64,000 bases of DNA, from contig CM025853.1 in assembly GCA_003952965.2 (NCBI GenBank), positions 7,993,331 through 8,057,330 of the forward strand, written 5' to 3'. Both the position numbers and the translations under genes were made by a program. Position 1 is the stretch's first letter, and every line of letters starts with the position of its first letter. Positions 50,201 to 61,839 of the stretch are shown one piece after another. This stretch comes from Morella rubra. Lineage: Eukaryota; Streptophyta; Magnoliopsida; Fagales; Myricaceae. A model generated the notes under the pieces. That model ran no database searches. It was not told the origin of the DNA and was given only the letters and a program-made list of their open reading frames with translations.

Positions 50201-51192
50201 GATGTGCGTATTCTTTAACTAGTCTTGGAGTTTTGGATGTGTATGATCTTTGGGTTGGGAGACCTAGAGATTTATATTTTTCCGGCACATGGAATTAGAT
50301 CTTCTGGATTCAAATTTATCAAGCCCTTAAACTGTTGAGAGAAAGTGTTAATGCACTTTTAGCTGACTCACTATAACTCAGTCAATACTGTAAATTTTAT
50401 GATTGTTATTGTTATTCTTGTTTTTCTTGTTCCTCTACTTACCATCTGGTGTCAGAATCCTTCATCCAGTTTCCCCAACTCTCTGTCTAGGTTTGGTTTG
50501 TCAGGTCAATTTTTATTAATAGAAATATGCATCCTCAATGGCCTTGTTGTCCTTTTTTTTTTTTTAATGTAGTATAGTACTACATGAAGACTGGGGAATG
50601 TAAGTTTGGGGAAAACTGCAAGTTCCATCACCCTATTGACCGGTCTGCACCATCCCTGTCAAAGGCAGCTCAGCAACAAACTGTTAAGCTCACTCTTGCG
50701 GGATTACCTAGGAGAGAGGTAGGCAATATATATGTAGCATCTCAGCATTTTTTGTTCTGAAAGGCCTTGTAAATTTCTGCAAGAAATTATGCACTCAGTC
50801 AAGTAGATAAATTTAAGTATGCTCAGGCAAGTGCCTTGGGTGAACATGTTTGTCTACGTAAGGTTATATTAGATTCATGAAATCATAACCTTATTTTAGT
50901 GAATAACATCACTGGAATTTCTTTATATATCTCAAACCATGTTGTATCTCTTCTGAGTAGTTTGTATTTCTTGAACATATATGCTTCTCCACAAGAGCAC
51001 TAATGCGGTGCCACTATCTCACAGGATGCTATTATATGCCCGTATTATTTGAAAACGGCCACCTGCAAGTTTGGCGCAACCTGTAAGTTTGACCACCCAC
51101 CGCCTGGAGAGGTAATGGCCATGGCAGCATCACAAGGAGGAAGCAATGAAGCGAAAGTGGATGGTAAAGAGGCTGAATCGGGTCAGGAATAG
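47214..51192 (+). pseudogene. HUA1-like CCCH zinc-finger protein, last eight exons, frameshifted
   Basis: Exons 47214-47276, 47368-47589, 48546-48583, 48672-48718, 48834-48959, 50150-50203, 50578-50718 and 51025-51192 join in phase with GT-AG introns. They encode four CX8CX5CX3H fingers: [25 protein letters not shown]+[32 protein letters not shown] and [19 protein letters not shown], ending PPPGEVMAMAAS and a stop. Spacing and linkers match the C-terminal two-thirds of Arabidopsis HUA1 (C3H37), a nuclear RNA-binding protein that helps process AGAMOUS pre-mRNA. The first HUA1 fingers are not present back to the N gap. Exon 5 has one extra base near 48880 (GCTTCCAGGGAATC) that breaks the frame unless it is a sequencing error. 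The gene may be truncated or continue in or beyond the gap. Confidence 0.85.
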
Positions 51193-51692
51193 CAACAGTA
51201 AGGTCCCTTGCAAGAATTATTCAGGAGAAAGTTTTGTCGTAGGCTTTATGTTGTTTGTTCGTTTGTTGGTGAAATCGTAGTTTGACAAAGTTAGGTCTAT
51301 GACTTGAAACTAACCCCTGTTTTCTGGAATTTGGTGCCAGTCTTCACTGACGAACTTAGTCTTCTTTTTCTTTTTTGGTGAACTTAACAGTCTCTACTAG
51401 TGCGTATCAATGTGGTTTTCTTTTGATGACCGGTAATCCTGCTTTATTGTCACTGTTTTATGTTTTATATGACATATTTCCTTGTTCTAGCTGAATGTAT
51501 TATGGGTGACTGGTCTTTTGAGCTACCTGGTGTCAGCTTTATAGATGGTAATAAATTATGATTATTGTTGAAGAAAAAGAAGTGTTGCGAAGTTTGACCA
51601 ACAATCCACGTACTCGGGGGTTAAAGTTAAAAGACATAAATACACCAAGTCTTGTGGCATAAGAAAGTTGCAAATGAGTTGTTGAAGTAAAT
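51193..51692. other. 3' flank of the HUA1-like gene
   Basis: Probable 3' UTR and downstream sequence. No other gene seen. Confidence 0.4.
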
Positions 51693-51920
51693 AAAGTTGT
51701 AAATTAATTCTTATGATAAGGTTTCTGCTAGAAATTCATTCCTTTGTCCATCTCCATCTCTTTCGTTAATAGCAAATGTGAGTGGACTGCGAAATCTACT
51801 TAGGCATGTAACAAACGGTAGTCAGTGCTGATTAGTAATTGTTATTAGTGAAAGAGATGAAGATAGATGAAGGGACTTATTTTTATTGAAAATTTTACTA
51901 TAGATTAATTTGTAATTTTT
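51693..51920. mobile_element. Small foldback (MITE-like) repeat
   Basis: TTGTAAATTAATTC at 51698 is mirrored by AGATTAATTTGTAA near 51903-51915. CTCCATCTCTTTCGTTAATA is mirrored by TATTAGTGAAAGAGATGAAG about 80 bp later. The whole stretch can fold into a hairpin of about 220 bp. No clear target duplication, so the class is open. Confidence 0.6.
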
Positions 51921-53111
51921 TTTTACCTCAGGGGCTGAACTTTTTTATAATACAGGGATTTTGGGTGGGTTCATTTACGCAAAGTTAAATGAGTTTAAGC
52001 GACGGATTGAGATCATGGATTCTTCTAGTCGACTGAATTGCCAATATGATTCTATCGATGTGAAATAAAATGAAAAGCGGATGAAATAGAATGGTTAGCA
52101 TTTACCTTCAGAAAATGTTTCCGGCTATCGATACATGTCTCCCTCTCTGTCCTGTCTTGCAAGATATTCCTTCTTCAGTAAACTTGGGCACACGCAACGT
52201 ATAATGCAGTTATCAGATTCAAAGAATTAGGGAAGGAAAAAGTAGTTTACAAACCTCCATGGATGGTATACCATAGTATTCAAAATTTTAAAAACTTGGG
52301 AAGAAGGTCCATGATCACTAATGGATCTAATAGTTCTTCAGAATAGTATAATATCAATCGATATCACTTCATAGAGATTTTGCTAAAATTCAAACAGTTT
52401 CTTGAACACGCGCTTCTATTTGTCCATTATTCCCGCATAATAAATCTGAAAGAAAGGTTATGATAAACTTGAAAAAATGTTATGTTACCTGATCACCCAT
52501 CAGTCTTGCTAATCAAATATATGTTTATCGATAATTACCACTTGGTCAATTACTTAATCTTTTCTCTTAGCAAATAGATCAGATTACAGCCCTCAAGGTA
52601 ATTGACCAACGAAGTAAATGGCAAGTCCAGGACAAGGTGAGGTGCCGCTTTTTAAGCCATATTGTACTGGAGAGTGCTTACATAAATTAAAATTATAGAG
52701 GGGGGTTCCATGTATGGAAACTTCGAGTGTGTACTGGCCTGATAACTGACAGGACCACAAAAAGTCGATTAAAGGAGGTGACCCCAACCTGTCGTTCAGC
52801 TGTAAAGACAGAGAGCACTGAAAGAGATGGGTGATCGACAGACAGGGCAGTCGTAGGGTGGGTAGGGACAAGGAAAACGAGAAAAAGAACCCCAGAGAAG
52901 AGAGAGATAGAGAACTCTCTGGAAAAATGTGCAAAAAATGTGGACTATTCACCCTACACTGTATATCCGAATTATATACTGCAAACCATAGTGGGCCCGG
53001 GAGCCGGAGTCCATCAGGGCAAGTAACGTCTCCTGTATACCAGCGTAAGTATAGTCGGACAAAAGTCGAAAGAAATATGCTTAAATGGTAATCAGGTGGT
53101 CGTGGTTTAAA
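51921..53111. other. Intergenic, no gene recognised
   Basis: No domain in any frame. Minus-strand frame 52593-52952 (119 codons) lacks homology features and codon structure. A purine-rich stretch lies at 52850-52930. Confidence 0.4.
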
Positions 53112-53487
53112 GTTTTCTCCAAAAAAAAGTTCCCGTACTTTAATATAGATGAATTCGGTACTTGTATTTTATACGTTTTTTCAAAATAATTTTTCTATCA
53201 GAATGACCTCACCGTTTTCTATCGATATATGACTAACCGAGGACTACCTATACTCAATCACGTAGTGTCACGTAGAAACGTATTATCTCTCTCTCAACTA
53301 TACTACGTCACCTGCCACATTATGGGTTTCACCAGTGCTAAATGAGACGCTGCGTTCTTACCTCTCTGCTTCATCTCTTTCGGCTGAACAAAGAAACCCA
53401 GAGATGCGGACGATGCCCCTTAAAGATGGAGATGACGCAGAGAGTAAAACCCACACCCTTCCCCATCGGATCTCTCTCCCTGTTCTC

Positions 53488-53512
53488 CCTCTCTCTCTCT
53501 CTCTCTCTCTCG
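53488..53512. repeat. (CT)n microsatellite
   Basis: A CTCTCTCT run of about 12 units next to the left arm of the Pack-MULE-like unit. Confidence 0.9.
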
Positions 53513-55465
53513 AAACTCCCCTTTATTCTTTATTTTTTTCCTTTATTCTTTCTTCGTTTTCTTTTTTAGTTGGTGGTGAAACTCTTTATTCAACATATGA
53601 AAAGAGAGTGATAACATTGAACTCGGGCAAAGAGATTCTTTTGCCTTCTTTTTTCCCTGGGAAAATTATCGTTGATGATCATTAACCAACAACAAAAAGA
53701 AAAAAAAAAAAAACAGAGGAAAAAAGTAACACTCTCCCTCTTCAGGTCAAATCCCTTGAGGGCCCACTTCACCAGTACAAAGAACAAAAACCCAACACAT
53801 CACCCTGATTTACAACGCCTTACTCTCTCGCAGGATTCACTCTCTGTCTCACTCTGTTTTTCTATTTCTCACTTCCTCACGCGTTCTAGCATCATAAACC
53901 ACTACAAAAAAAAAAAAAAAATTTGGGCTTTCGGTTAGCAAACACCGCTATAAGTTTTAGCAGTATTTTTTAGTCGAAATAAATTTCTGTGGCAATTTTT
54001 GCAACCGTTGGTAAAAAACTCGACCTATAGCGGCGATCATTCAGCAACAGTAGTGACCGCTGCTAAAAACTCAAAACGCTTTTTTGAATTTTTTAACGAC
54101 GTTGCTAGAAGTCTTTAACAGCATTTTAGAAAACGCTGCTACATATCTTTAGCAACATTTGGTCTTTAGCAATGTTTTTAAAAATGTCACTATAGCTCAA
54201 TTTTGTTCTGTATTTATATATCTATAGCAGCGTCTTATGACCACCGCTAAAAATCAATGCCAGCATTTTGTTTTGTTTTTTTTATTTTTTTTAAGTGCTG
54301 GCAAAATAATGTTGAAACGTTGTTGAAGGTCGATGTGGTATTTGGCAGCGTTTTAAAGACGCTGCAAAAGACCATAACCACTTTTTTTTCCCAATTTTTA
54401 TCTCAGCATTTTTGAACTAACACTGGTTTTTGTTATTTCTATTTGTTTTCTTTGCTTTTTCTCATCTTCTACTATGTTTCTATTAGGATACTTTTTTTTG
54501 CGAGCATTTCTATCATGATAATGCTTTTGAATTCTCACAAAAAAAAAAAATGAAGTTGAAGTAAAGTAAACTAAGAGACAAAAAATGGGAACAACTGCTT
54601 GCAATAAACATAAGTTTTGATATAATTAAATATATATAGAAGATCAAGTTACAATTCAAGAAAGAATTAAAACAGAGTGGTTATACAAGTAACTAAATAG
54701 TTAAAATGTTCAAATACATCAGAATAATCAATGACCAACTAAAATCTCCCTCCTTGTATGCACCATCAACATACTCCTTTGCATCAACATCTCCTCTTCC
54801 ACTGCCTACAATAGAAAACAAAATATCATGTGAGAACTATAATAAACAATTACAAATATGGTAACTTAATTTCATCTAGGAAGGCTCTAATTTTTTATCC
54901 TAAACCTCATCATCATCCTCAATGAGAATCAACTCACATGGAAATGCTAAGCCTGTGCACATTGACCTTATGACTGCAGATTTGATGCTGTAGCAGCAGT
55001 ATAGTTTCCATAGTCAAGATTTCCAGCATTTAGGAAGAATTTATCAAATGTTCCACAAAAACCAAATAAAAATGAGAATAAGAATTACCTACAACAGTCT
55101 GATGCAACATGCCTTGAGCTAGGTTCCCTGCCATCACAGTTAGATGGGAGTAAAATTTTCAAATAAGGAAAATTAAGTATTAGAAATCAAAAGAATCCTC
55201 TTCGAGCAATGCCAGACTTAAATGCTGCCAACATATTAGAAATTACAACAGCAATCCCATGCCATGGTCAAACAAGCACCAAAATGAGGCACCATGAAAA
55301 GATTTATTGGTACTTCACAATTAGTACAGCATCTAAATTATGTTTGCTAAAACGACGACTTGGTGGAGTGAGTTACAACTCCCAAGCCAAATACAAGTGT
55401 ACGAAATTACAACTTATTAGCAGGAGAGAAGTATACTAAAATGATTAAGTCAATCAAACACTCAC

Positions 55466-56293
55466 CAGTGACCAAAAGCAATCTAGATGGAAGCTACTTT
55501 AGGAAAACAACTTTCTTTCCGATAAACTGTCCAGCAAGAAGGATAAGCACAATACCCGGGGTAATACTCGATCTAAAATTACATAAATTTCAAAAAATTC
55601 TACATAATAAGAAAAATGTAAATTCATTTCTCATTTAGAAATGCACATATGGGCTACAAGGAAATGAAGTTCGCAATTCAATCAACGATGGGATTCTACA
55701 ACCAAGCTCAACGATGGGATTCTACAACCAAGCTAAGTCCAAAGAGATCCTTCTTGCTTCCGTATCTACTAACAAAACCTACTACCAGAATCTCATATTT
55801 TAACAATCCCTCTCTCTATCTCCAACCTTCTAATTTTCAGAAAAATCGAACTAAGCAAGTATCCCCAGATCAATAACAACTTCAACAATTTCCCCACGTT
55901 TTCCACTGAGCTACCAATATCAGACACCATAAAGTAAAACGACCCACAAATCAATCCAAAAATCCAAAGACACTAACCAAAAAACCTATAAAACAGATTA
56001 ACATAACAGAACACCCTATATATGCTCACAGATAAACAAATATACCTGAGTTTTGTTGGTTGAGGCTTCCACTTGTTCAGCAGAGGCTTCTTTATATCTT
56101 CGAAAGGGTAGTATTTGGGAGGCTTCTCGGCAGGAGTGAGAGTCTTGGGCTTGGCTTCGTGGCTAGGGAAAGCTCTGCCATTTTTTGCCTTGATAGCCCA
56201 GAGGCCCATCTTGTGGTACATCTTTGATCGAGACTACTTCCCAATCGTCCGAATCAGATCAGGGTTCCTAATCCTACTCACCTTGGGCGCCAC
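55466..56293 (-). pseudogene. Captured fragment of 60S ribosomal protein eL6 (RPL6) gene
   Basis: Minus-strand exon 56293-56046 reads APKVSRIRNPDLIR, then [34 protein letters not shown] and [16 protein letters not shown] intron (56045-55573) leads to exon 55572-55466 with ITPGIVLILLAGQF and GKKVVFLK ... LLLVTG. Both match the N-terminal half of plant RPL6, a structural protein of the large ribosomal subunit, with the intron retained in phase. The expected ATG is GTG (56293), and TAG stops lie at 56234 and 55494. Later RPL6 exons are absent. Intron retention means capture at the DNA level, not from mRNA. Confidence 0.9.
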
Positions 56294-57753
56294 TGATTCC
56301 AATCTTTCTGTTCTGGTTGACGCAATGAGCATGACTCTCGGACTTCACGCAATCTCAGGGCATTGGGCGTGAGGTAGTTTCGTCCAAAAGCTAAAATCGG
56401 TTTGTAGATTTTGAACAAGAGGCACATAGGGGGCTCGTAATCTGTAAGATTTTTGCTGCCATGGACGATAGTGAAGGACAGAGGTTGACGACGCTTGGAA
56501 GGGGGAGGAGGGAGAGAGAGTTATGGAGTGAAAAAGAGATGAACCCTAGAGAAGTTCAAACTTTTTGAAAGATAAGAAGAAGAATTTATAAAGAAAACAA
56601 AGAAACAAGAGAGATCCCGCGGAAAATTAAAAAACAGAGGGAAACCAAAAATTTCGCTAGATATGATTTATTTCGTAATGGATGATTCTCGAAATATTTA
56701 GTTGTGTGATTCTCCTTAAAATATATTTTAAATACTTTTAAACATGTTAAAACATTAAATAATATAAGATTGAATCATATTAACAGAATATTGATTATAC
56801 CTATTAGTTCAAAAAAAAAATTATGACAAAAAAATATATTCTTTTAGTCATTTCTTAAATTTCTGTATTTTAATCCTTAAATTTTTATTATAATAAAACT
56901 GTCTAATCATTTCAATCCTAACTCTAAATATTGTTTTTTATTGTTTAATGAGATTTAAGAAATCTCTATTATAATAAAATTGTCTAATCGTTTTAATCCT
57001 AGCTCTTCAACTTCTATTTACCATATACGTTGTTCGACCAGGAACCTATATTTGATTTATTTATTTATTTCATAAGCATAACATATAATGCAAAGGTACA
57101 CACACTACATATCATAAAGTGATACTATACTATGTCTTAATAACTCTAATAGGGTAAAGTACCATATACCCAGTTTTTTTTTTCTAGTCTACCGTATGCT
57201 CAGTTAATTAAATATAAATACTCGTAAATTAAATACTTCAATAGGGTAGAGTACCATATACTTGTTAATTAAACACATTTTAATACATATATAACGGGGC
57301 ATATATTTATATATTCTAATGTGTTATATTTTGTTTATTTTATTTTGATTTATATAATGTTCTTTTATTCTTGTGAAGTAAAATTGTGAAGCCACATAGC
57401 ACATTATTTTACACTATTTTTTTATAATTAGTATAATAATCTTAATTAAAATAGGTTGGTAGTAATAATATATAATACTTATAATTTAAAAGTATAATGC
57501 CTTCTATATAACATTACATAATTTGTTATATGTGTTTATCATATACATGATATGTGCTAATTAACCTAAGTACTTTATATGTATGTACCTACCTAATGAC
57601 TAAATCATAGCCTCTAAGACCATATATTAAGTTATGTACTTTAATTGCATAAGCTAATCTCACAATATATTTTTGTTTGAAATTAAATAATATGTCCTAG
57701 TTAAATAGTATTATATTACTAATTATTCAAAATATATATGCTCATTATAAGTA

Positions 57754-58491
57754 GGCTAAATTACTCCGTACGTCTCTAAAGTTTGACATTTTCTCAGATT
57801 GCTTATCAGGGTTCGATCTTCCCTAAAAATATATCTGGGGTTTAGTCTCAATTCCAAACAGATCTGTCGTCAACTTAGTGGACGGAAATGCACACGTGGC
57901 TAACGGCTTACACGTGAAAATTAACCACTCGATTAACAAAAATATATTGCCCAATCGCAATGTGACACGTGTCAATAAAATAAATAAAAATAAAAATATT
58001 TTAAAAATAAAAAATAATCTATAATTAATAAAAAAAAACATAATTAATTTATTTTTATTTTTGTTTAAAAAAAAAAGGGGGGAAAGGATCATAGACTCCC
58101 GATCCTTTCACGGTAGAGGCCTTCTCCACCTCTGGTCCCCGGGGGAGTTTGGCTGCACAGTTGCCTTTTTTTTAAAAAAATAAAATAAAAATGAATTAAT
58201 TATTATTTTTTATTAATTTTAGATTAATTTTTTAATTTTTTTCAAATATTTTAATTTTTATTTATTTTACTGACATGTGTCATATTGTGATTGGGTGAGA
58301 TTTTTTTTTAATCGAGTTGTCAATTTCCACGTGTAAGCCATTAGCCACGTGTGCATTTCCGTCCACTAAGTTGACGGCAGGATTTGTTTGAGATTGAGAC
58401 TAAACCCCAGAAATATTTTTAGGAAAAGTTGAACTCCAAGGACCAACCTGGGAAAATGTCAAACCCTAGGAACGTGCGGAGTAATTTAGCC
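57754..58491. mobile_element. 738-bp foldback Mutator-type MITE
   Basis: Begins GGCTAAATTACTCCG and ends with its inverse CGGAGTAATTTAGCC. The arms are alignable for about 300 bp each, leaving a short middle with a poly-T/A and GC-rich core near 58075-58160. Flanks TTATAAGTA (57745-57753) and TTATAAGTA (58492-58500) are identical 9-bp target duplications. Nested inside the CACTA element. The arms include CACGTGGCTAA and CACACGTGGC G-box-like motifs. Confidence 0.92.
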
Positions 58492-59130
58492 TTATAAGTA
58501 TGATAATAAATGTTTTCTAAACTACTTAGATTTAGTCAATAAATATGCAATTACCATAACAACCATAGGTATAATTTAAAATATATTATATAACAACTTC
58601 AATTTTCACAACACTTCCTCTAATTCCATATTTTATTATGTAGGTGATTTAAAATAAAAATTTTCAAATATATGACAAAATAAAATAATTATTAACATTA
58701 AATAACTTATAATTAATAAATAAATTTTTTTTGCACTTATACCTATAATAGCGTTTGTGTCAACACATGCTGCTACAGATACACCTTTAGTAGCGTTTGT
58801 GTAAAAAAGCACTGCTAAACGTGTAATCTTTAGCGACGGTCACAATGACCGTCGCTGTAAATGCCTGAATTATAGCAGTGTTTGTAAAATTAGAATTTTA
58901 GCGGCATTTTTTACAAACGCCTCTAAAGGGTGTCTTTAGCGGAGTTTTTAGCGACCGTCGCTAAAGACCAATTCTTTTTGTAGTGAACACAGTTTCTCTC
59001 AAACAAAAGCTTCCTCAAACTCTCTATCTCTCTCTCTCTCAAATTCAGTCGAGCTATCTCACTTCATAGTTAGTTCTTACCAATAGTAGTGGAGCAACAA
59101 CTCGTCTGGCCATCACCATCATAAGAAGCC

Positions 59131-59522
59131 ATGCAGCAAAAGAACGCAGAAGAGAAAGAGACAAAACCCAAGTTCTGCATCAACGACCACATAGACATCC
59201 TAATAGAGATCTTGAAGCGCCTCAACGAGCCCTCCTAGGAGTCGCCGCTTACGTCTACCACCTTTGGTGCACCATTACCCGCAACAACTCCCTCTGGGAG
59301 CACCTCTGCTTCCATCACGTCTCCTCCCCACTCCTTTCCTTCGTAAGACCCATTGTTGTGGCTCTCGGAGGCTACAAGCAGCTCTACATGGTGTACATCC
59401 GACCCGTCCTGAGTCGATTTGGCCACTTGGACACGGTCAGGCGATGTGTCTGGACTAATGAAGAGGTGCAACTCTCGCTTTCTTTGTTTTGCGTTGATTA
59501 CTATGAGAGAAGACTAAATTAA
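59131..59522 (+). pseudogene. SNE-like (SNEEZY/SLY2-type) F-box gene, one-base frameshift
   Basis: Starts ATG at 59131. The N-terminus and F-box core read INDHIDILIEILKRLNEPS. A TAG at 59236, caused by one missing base in CCCTCCTAGG, ends the frame after 35 codons. In the next frame the protein continues with GVAAYVYHLWCTITRNNSLW, LCFHHVS, VVALGGYKQLYMVYIRPVL and the family tail VQLSLSLFCVDYYER, stopping at 59520. This matches F-box SNE proteins, which join an SCF ubiquitin ligase and target DELLA repressors in gibberellin signalling. The protein would be about 130 residues, slightly shorter than usual. It sits inside a Pack-MULE-like unit with a CT-rich leader (59000-59100). Confidence 0.85.
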
Positions 59523-59654
59523 GTCGGATCGTGGTTTCTTTGTTCAACCGAAGGAGATGAAGCAGAAAGGTAAGGGGGATAAAAAATGCAGCGTCTCATT
59601 TAGCAGACATGGAACCCATGACATGTCAAGTTGAAGTGGACGGTTCAAGACTCA

Positions 59655-60776
59655 AATGAATGTTATGTTGCCAAACCTAGAAGGGGGGTTGAATAGGTTC
59701 TAATTTTTCTTGAATTCTTCAACCATTTAAAAAACTGCACACTCTTCAAAGCACAATCAGTAATTTCAAGAGAAACTAAAGCAACAAAATATCGTGCAGA
59801 AGTGATAACCCAATATGGACAGCAGATTCTCAAAGTCACAGAACAACACTATACTTCTTTCTTAATCAAGGAAACTAAAGAAAGAAATAATCACAATAAC
59901 AACAAGTTAATCTACGTAAACAAAATCACAACGAAAACACCAAGATTTGGTTACGAAGAGAAAACTTGCTTGAAAGAATTCTTTCAAGAGGTAAAAACTC
60001 TCTGGGCCTGAAGGCCAGTTAATCGAATCCACTAAACTCTTCAAACTCGGTACACAGTGATCTATAAACTACCCAACACCCCATTGCTAATCTATTCTAC
60101 TGTTACCTTACTTGGAATACAACATCCAGATCTGCCTCTTGCAGGGAACGAGGAACTCCTCTTCCGTTTGAAGTTGTGATACCGAAAAACTGATCTCCAC
60201 AGCCAAGCCGATCCTTTCCACACTCCACGTGCAATCAGCTTCACTTGGTAGACCTCCAGCAACCTCTGGAGTATACCTTCTTAAGCAAGGTTTGTAATGG
60301 TGATAAAAAATGAATCTGAAATAATGAGGGACGAAATAATCTCACTGGGTTCAATCTCAGTTCACACACAGCAAACTACAGAAACAATAACAGGGACTGT
60401 ATAACGAAGAAGGTTGAGAAGCAAATGTTCTCTCAAGATATAGCTATTAAATCGTGTGTATCCTTAGAGAATGTGAGAAGAGACTCGTTTTTATTTTCTG
60501 GAGGTCAGAAGAAAGGCTCTCACGAATATTCCAGAAATCTTGCTTCTTGCCCGCTTCTGTTAAACCGTTGTAATTGTCTTTCGCAAGTCTTGATCAAACT
60601 ATAAGTGAACTCTGTTCAGACTTCAAGTGCTTCGGAAAAATTAGCGTTCCAACTTCGCATTAGTGAACTATAAGCATACTTCAATCAAACCTTGACATTT
60701 CAGACGATCACCAAATGTGTTGAGGCACTGGTCTTTAAGCAAGACTTGACAAATGCAAATCTCAGGAATTAATACA
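59655..60776 (-). mobile_element. Solo-LTR-like insertion, SIRE-type edge
   Basis: Near its left edge CCAAACCTAGAAGGGGGGTT resembles the AACCCAAGAGGGGGG edge of the SIRE-like LTRs. The right edge ends TAATACA. GACTCA occurs on both sides (59649-59654 and 60777-60782), consistent with a target duplication, and the interruption of the right MULE arm confirms an insertion here. The left end does not begin with TG at that point, so the exact start (59655-59666) is uncertain. No coding sequence; the open frame 59802-60011 is spurious. Confidence 0.6.
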
Positions 60777-61030
60777 GACTCATCATGAAGTTTTTATGCT
60801 AATTAAAAATACATTAACACAGGTGACGTGGCATAGTTGGGAAAGAGATAGTGCGTTTCTATGTGGCAATATGTGATTGAGTGTATGTGGACTTCCATTA
60901 GCCATATTGATATAAAACGTTAAATTAGTGGGGTCATACTGATAGAGGAGCTTTTTTGAAAAACCTATAAAATATAGGGACCACATTCATACAAATTGAA
61001 TTACAAGAGACATTTTTTTTTTTAGAAAAC

Positions 61031-61839
61031 GTTAAAATCACAAATACGTTATTAGCATTTAAGATATTAATATTTACGCGCGCGCACGCGCCCGGAGGGG
61101 CAAAAGAAAACACAACCTGTGATCAATTTGTCAGAAGCTATAAAGATATCGATCCACACAAGACACAAAACGGGTAAAAAGGGTGGGAACCTCGTCTAGT
61201 ATAATGTGTGTGAAAGTATAATATTTGGAGAGTGCTAATACCGTTGTAAATCCATGCAACGATCGAGGGGCTAGGAGGCATGGGGAGGAGACTTCACCGT
61301 TCTACCGCAACCCACCTTGGCATATATAAATTCTTTTATAAATGTAACTGACAAATATATACCACATATGTTCGTCTTTGAGGAACGCGTTGTGCATGTA
61401 CAGTGTCACATCATGAAATAATGGTTTCCAGATATAGTACTGGTTGATTAAAGGCGCCTCACCTACTCTACGAGAGAGGGCAATGTGAAGCCCCGCTGAT
61501 GAACCCCACGTACGGAGTAACCCAGCAAGGTCAAGTCCTTTTCCCCCGTTTACTTCGTAATGTACTGCAATAGGGGAATAGACAAAGAGGGGATGAACGT
61601 TTTTTACTTGAGATCCTTTCTCTTTTAGAAGGTAAAAGCTATATTCGTAATAAATAGTTTTTTTTCCCCTCTTATGTACGTGGTAAAAATATTAAATTCT
61701 CTATCTTCTATATGTTGTCAACCTCTATCTAATTCACCACCCATCCATCCAAAGAAACGGGATTAAATTGTTCCCTTGCGATATACTCTGGTCGCTTTTA
61801 GGGAGCCATAAAGCTCTTTCTACTCGGTGAGTATCAACG
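61031..61839. promoter_or_regulatory. Upstream region of the MYB gene
   Basis: About 800 bp with a short CGCGCGCACGCGC alternating stretch near 61079 and AT-rich sequence closer to the gene. No single TATA box stands out enough to call. No gene seen. Confidence 0.4.

Larger units (their letters stand above)
53900..58985. mobile_element. Non-autonomous CACTA element with captured RPL6 fragment
   Basis: Starts CACTACAAAAAAAA at 53900 and ends CTTTTTGTAGTG at 58985. The 3-bp flanks AAC (53897-53899) and AAC (58986-58988) are a perfect CACTA-type target duplication. Subterminal regions (53930-54370 and 58750-58975) are full of short motifs such as TTTAGCGACGGTC, GCAGCGTTTT and CCGCTGCTAAAA in both orientations, as expected for transposase-binding repeats. 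No TNP2 gene is present. The interior holds a fragment of a ribosomal protein gene (55466-56293) and a nested 738-bp foldback element. Confidence 0.93.
53112..61030 (+). mobile_element. Pack-MULE-like unit carrying an F-box gene, multiply invaded
   Basis: The left arm (53112-53425) and the right arm (59530-61030, reverse complement) are alignable over about 310 bp. Paired blocks include TTTTCAAAAtaa with TTTTCAAAAAAG, CTATCAGaATGACC with CTATCAGTATGACC, ACTCAATCACrTA, TAGAAACGyAcTATCTCT, ACGTCACCTG and CTAAATGAGACGCTGC. Between the arms lies an SNE-like F-box gene (59131-59522). The left half was split by a CACTA element (53900-58985) and the right arm by an LTR-like block (59655-60776). Without these the unit is about 1.7 kb. 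A 9-bp target duplication is not clear (TGGTTTAAA on the left, GTTAAAATC on the right), so the outer ends are approximate. It lacks transposase, as Pack-MULEs do. Confidence 0.75.

Noticed and set aside
53335..53685. 116-codon plus-strand frame next to the CACTA
   Set aside because: Begins in the MULE arm and runs through CT repeats and T-rich sequence; no conserved motif.
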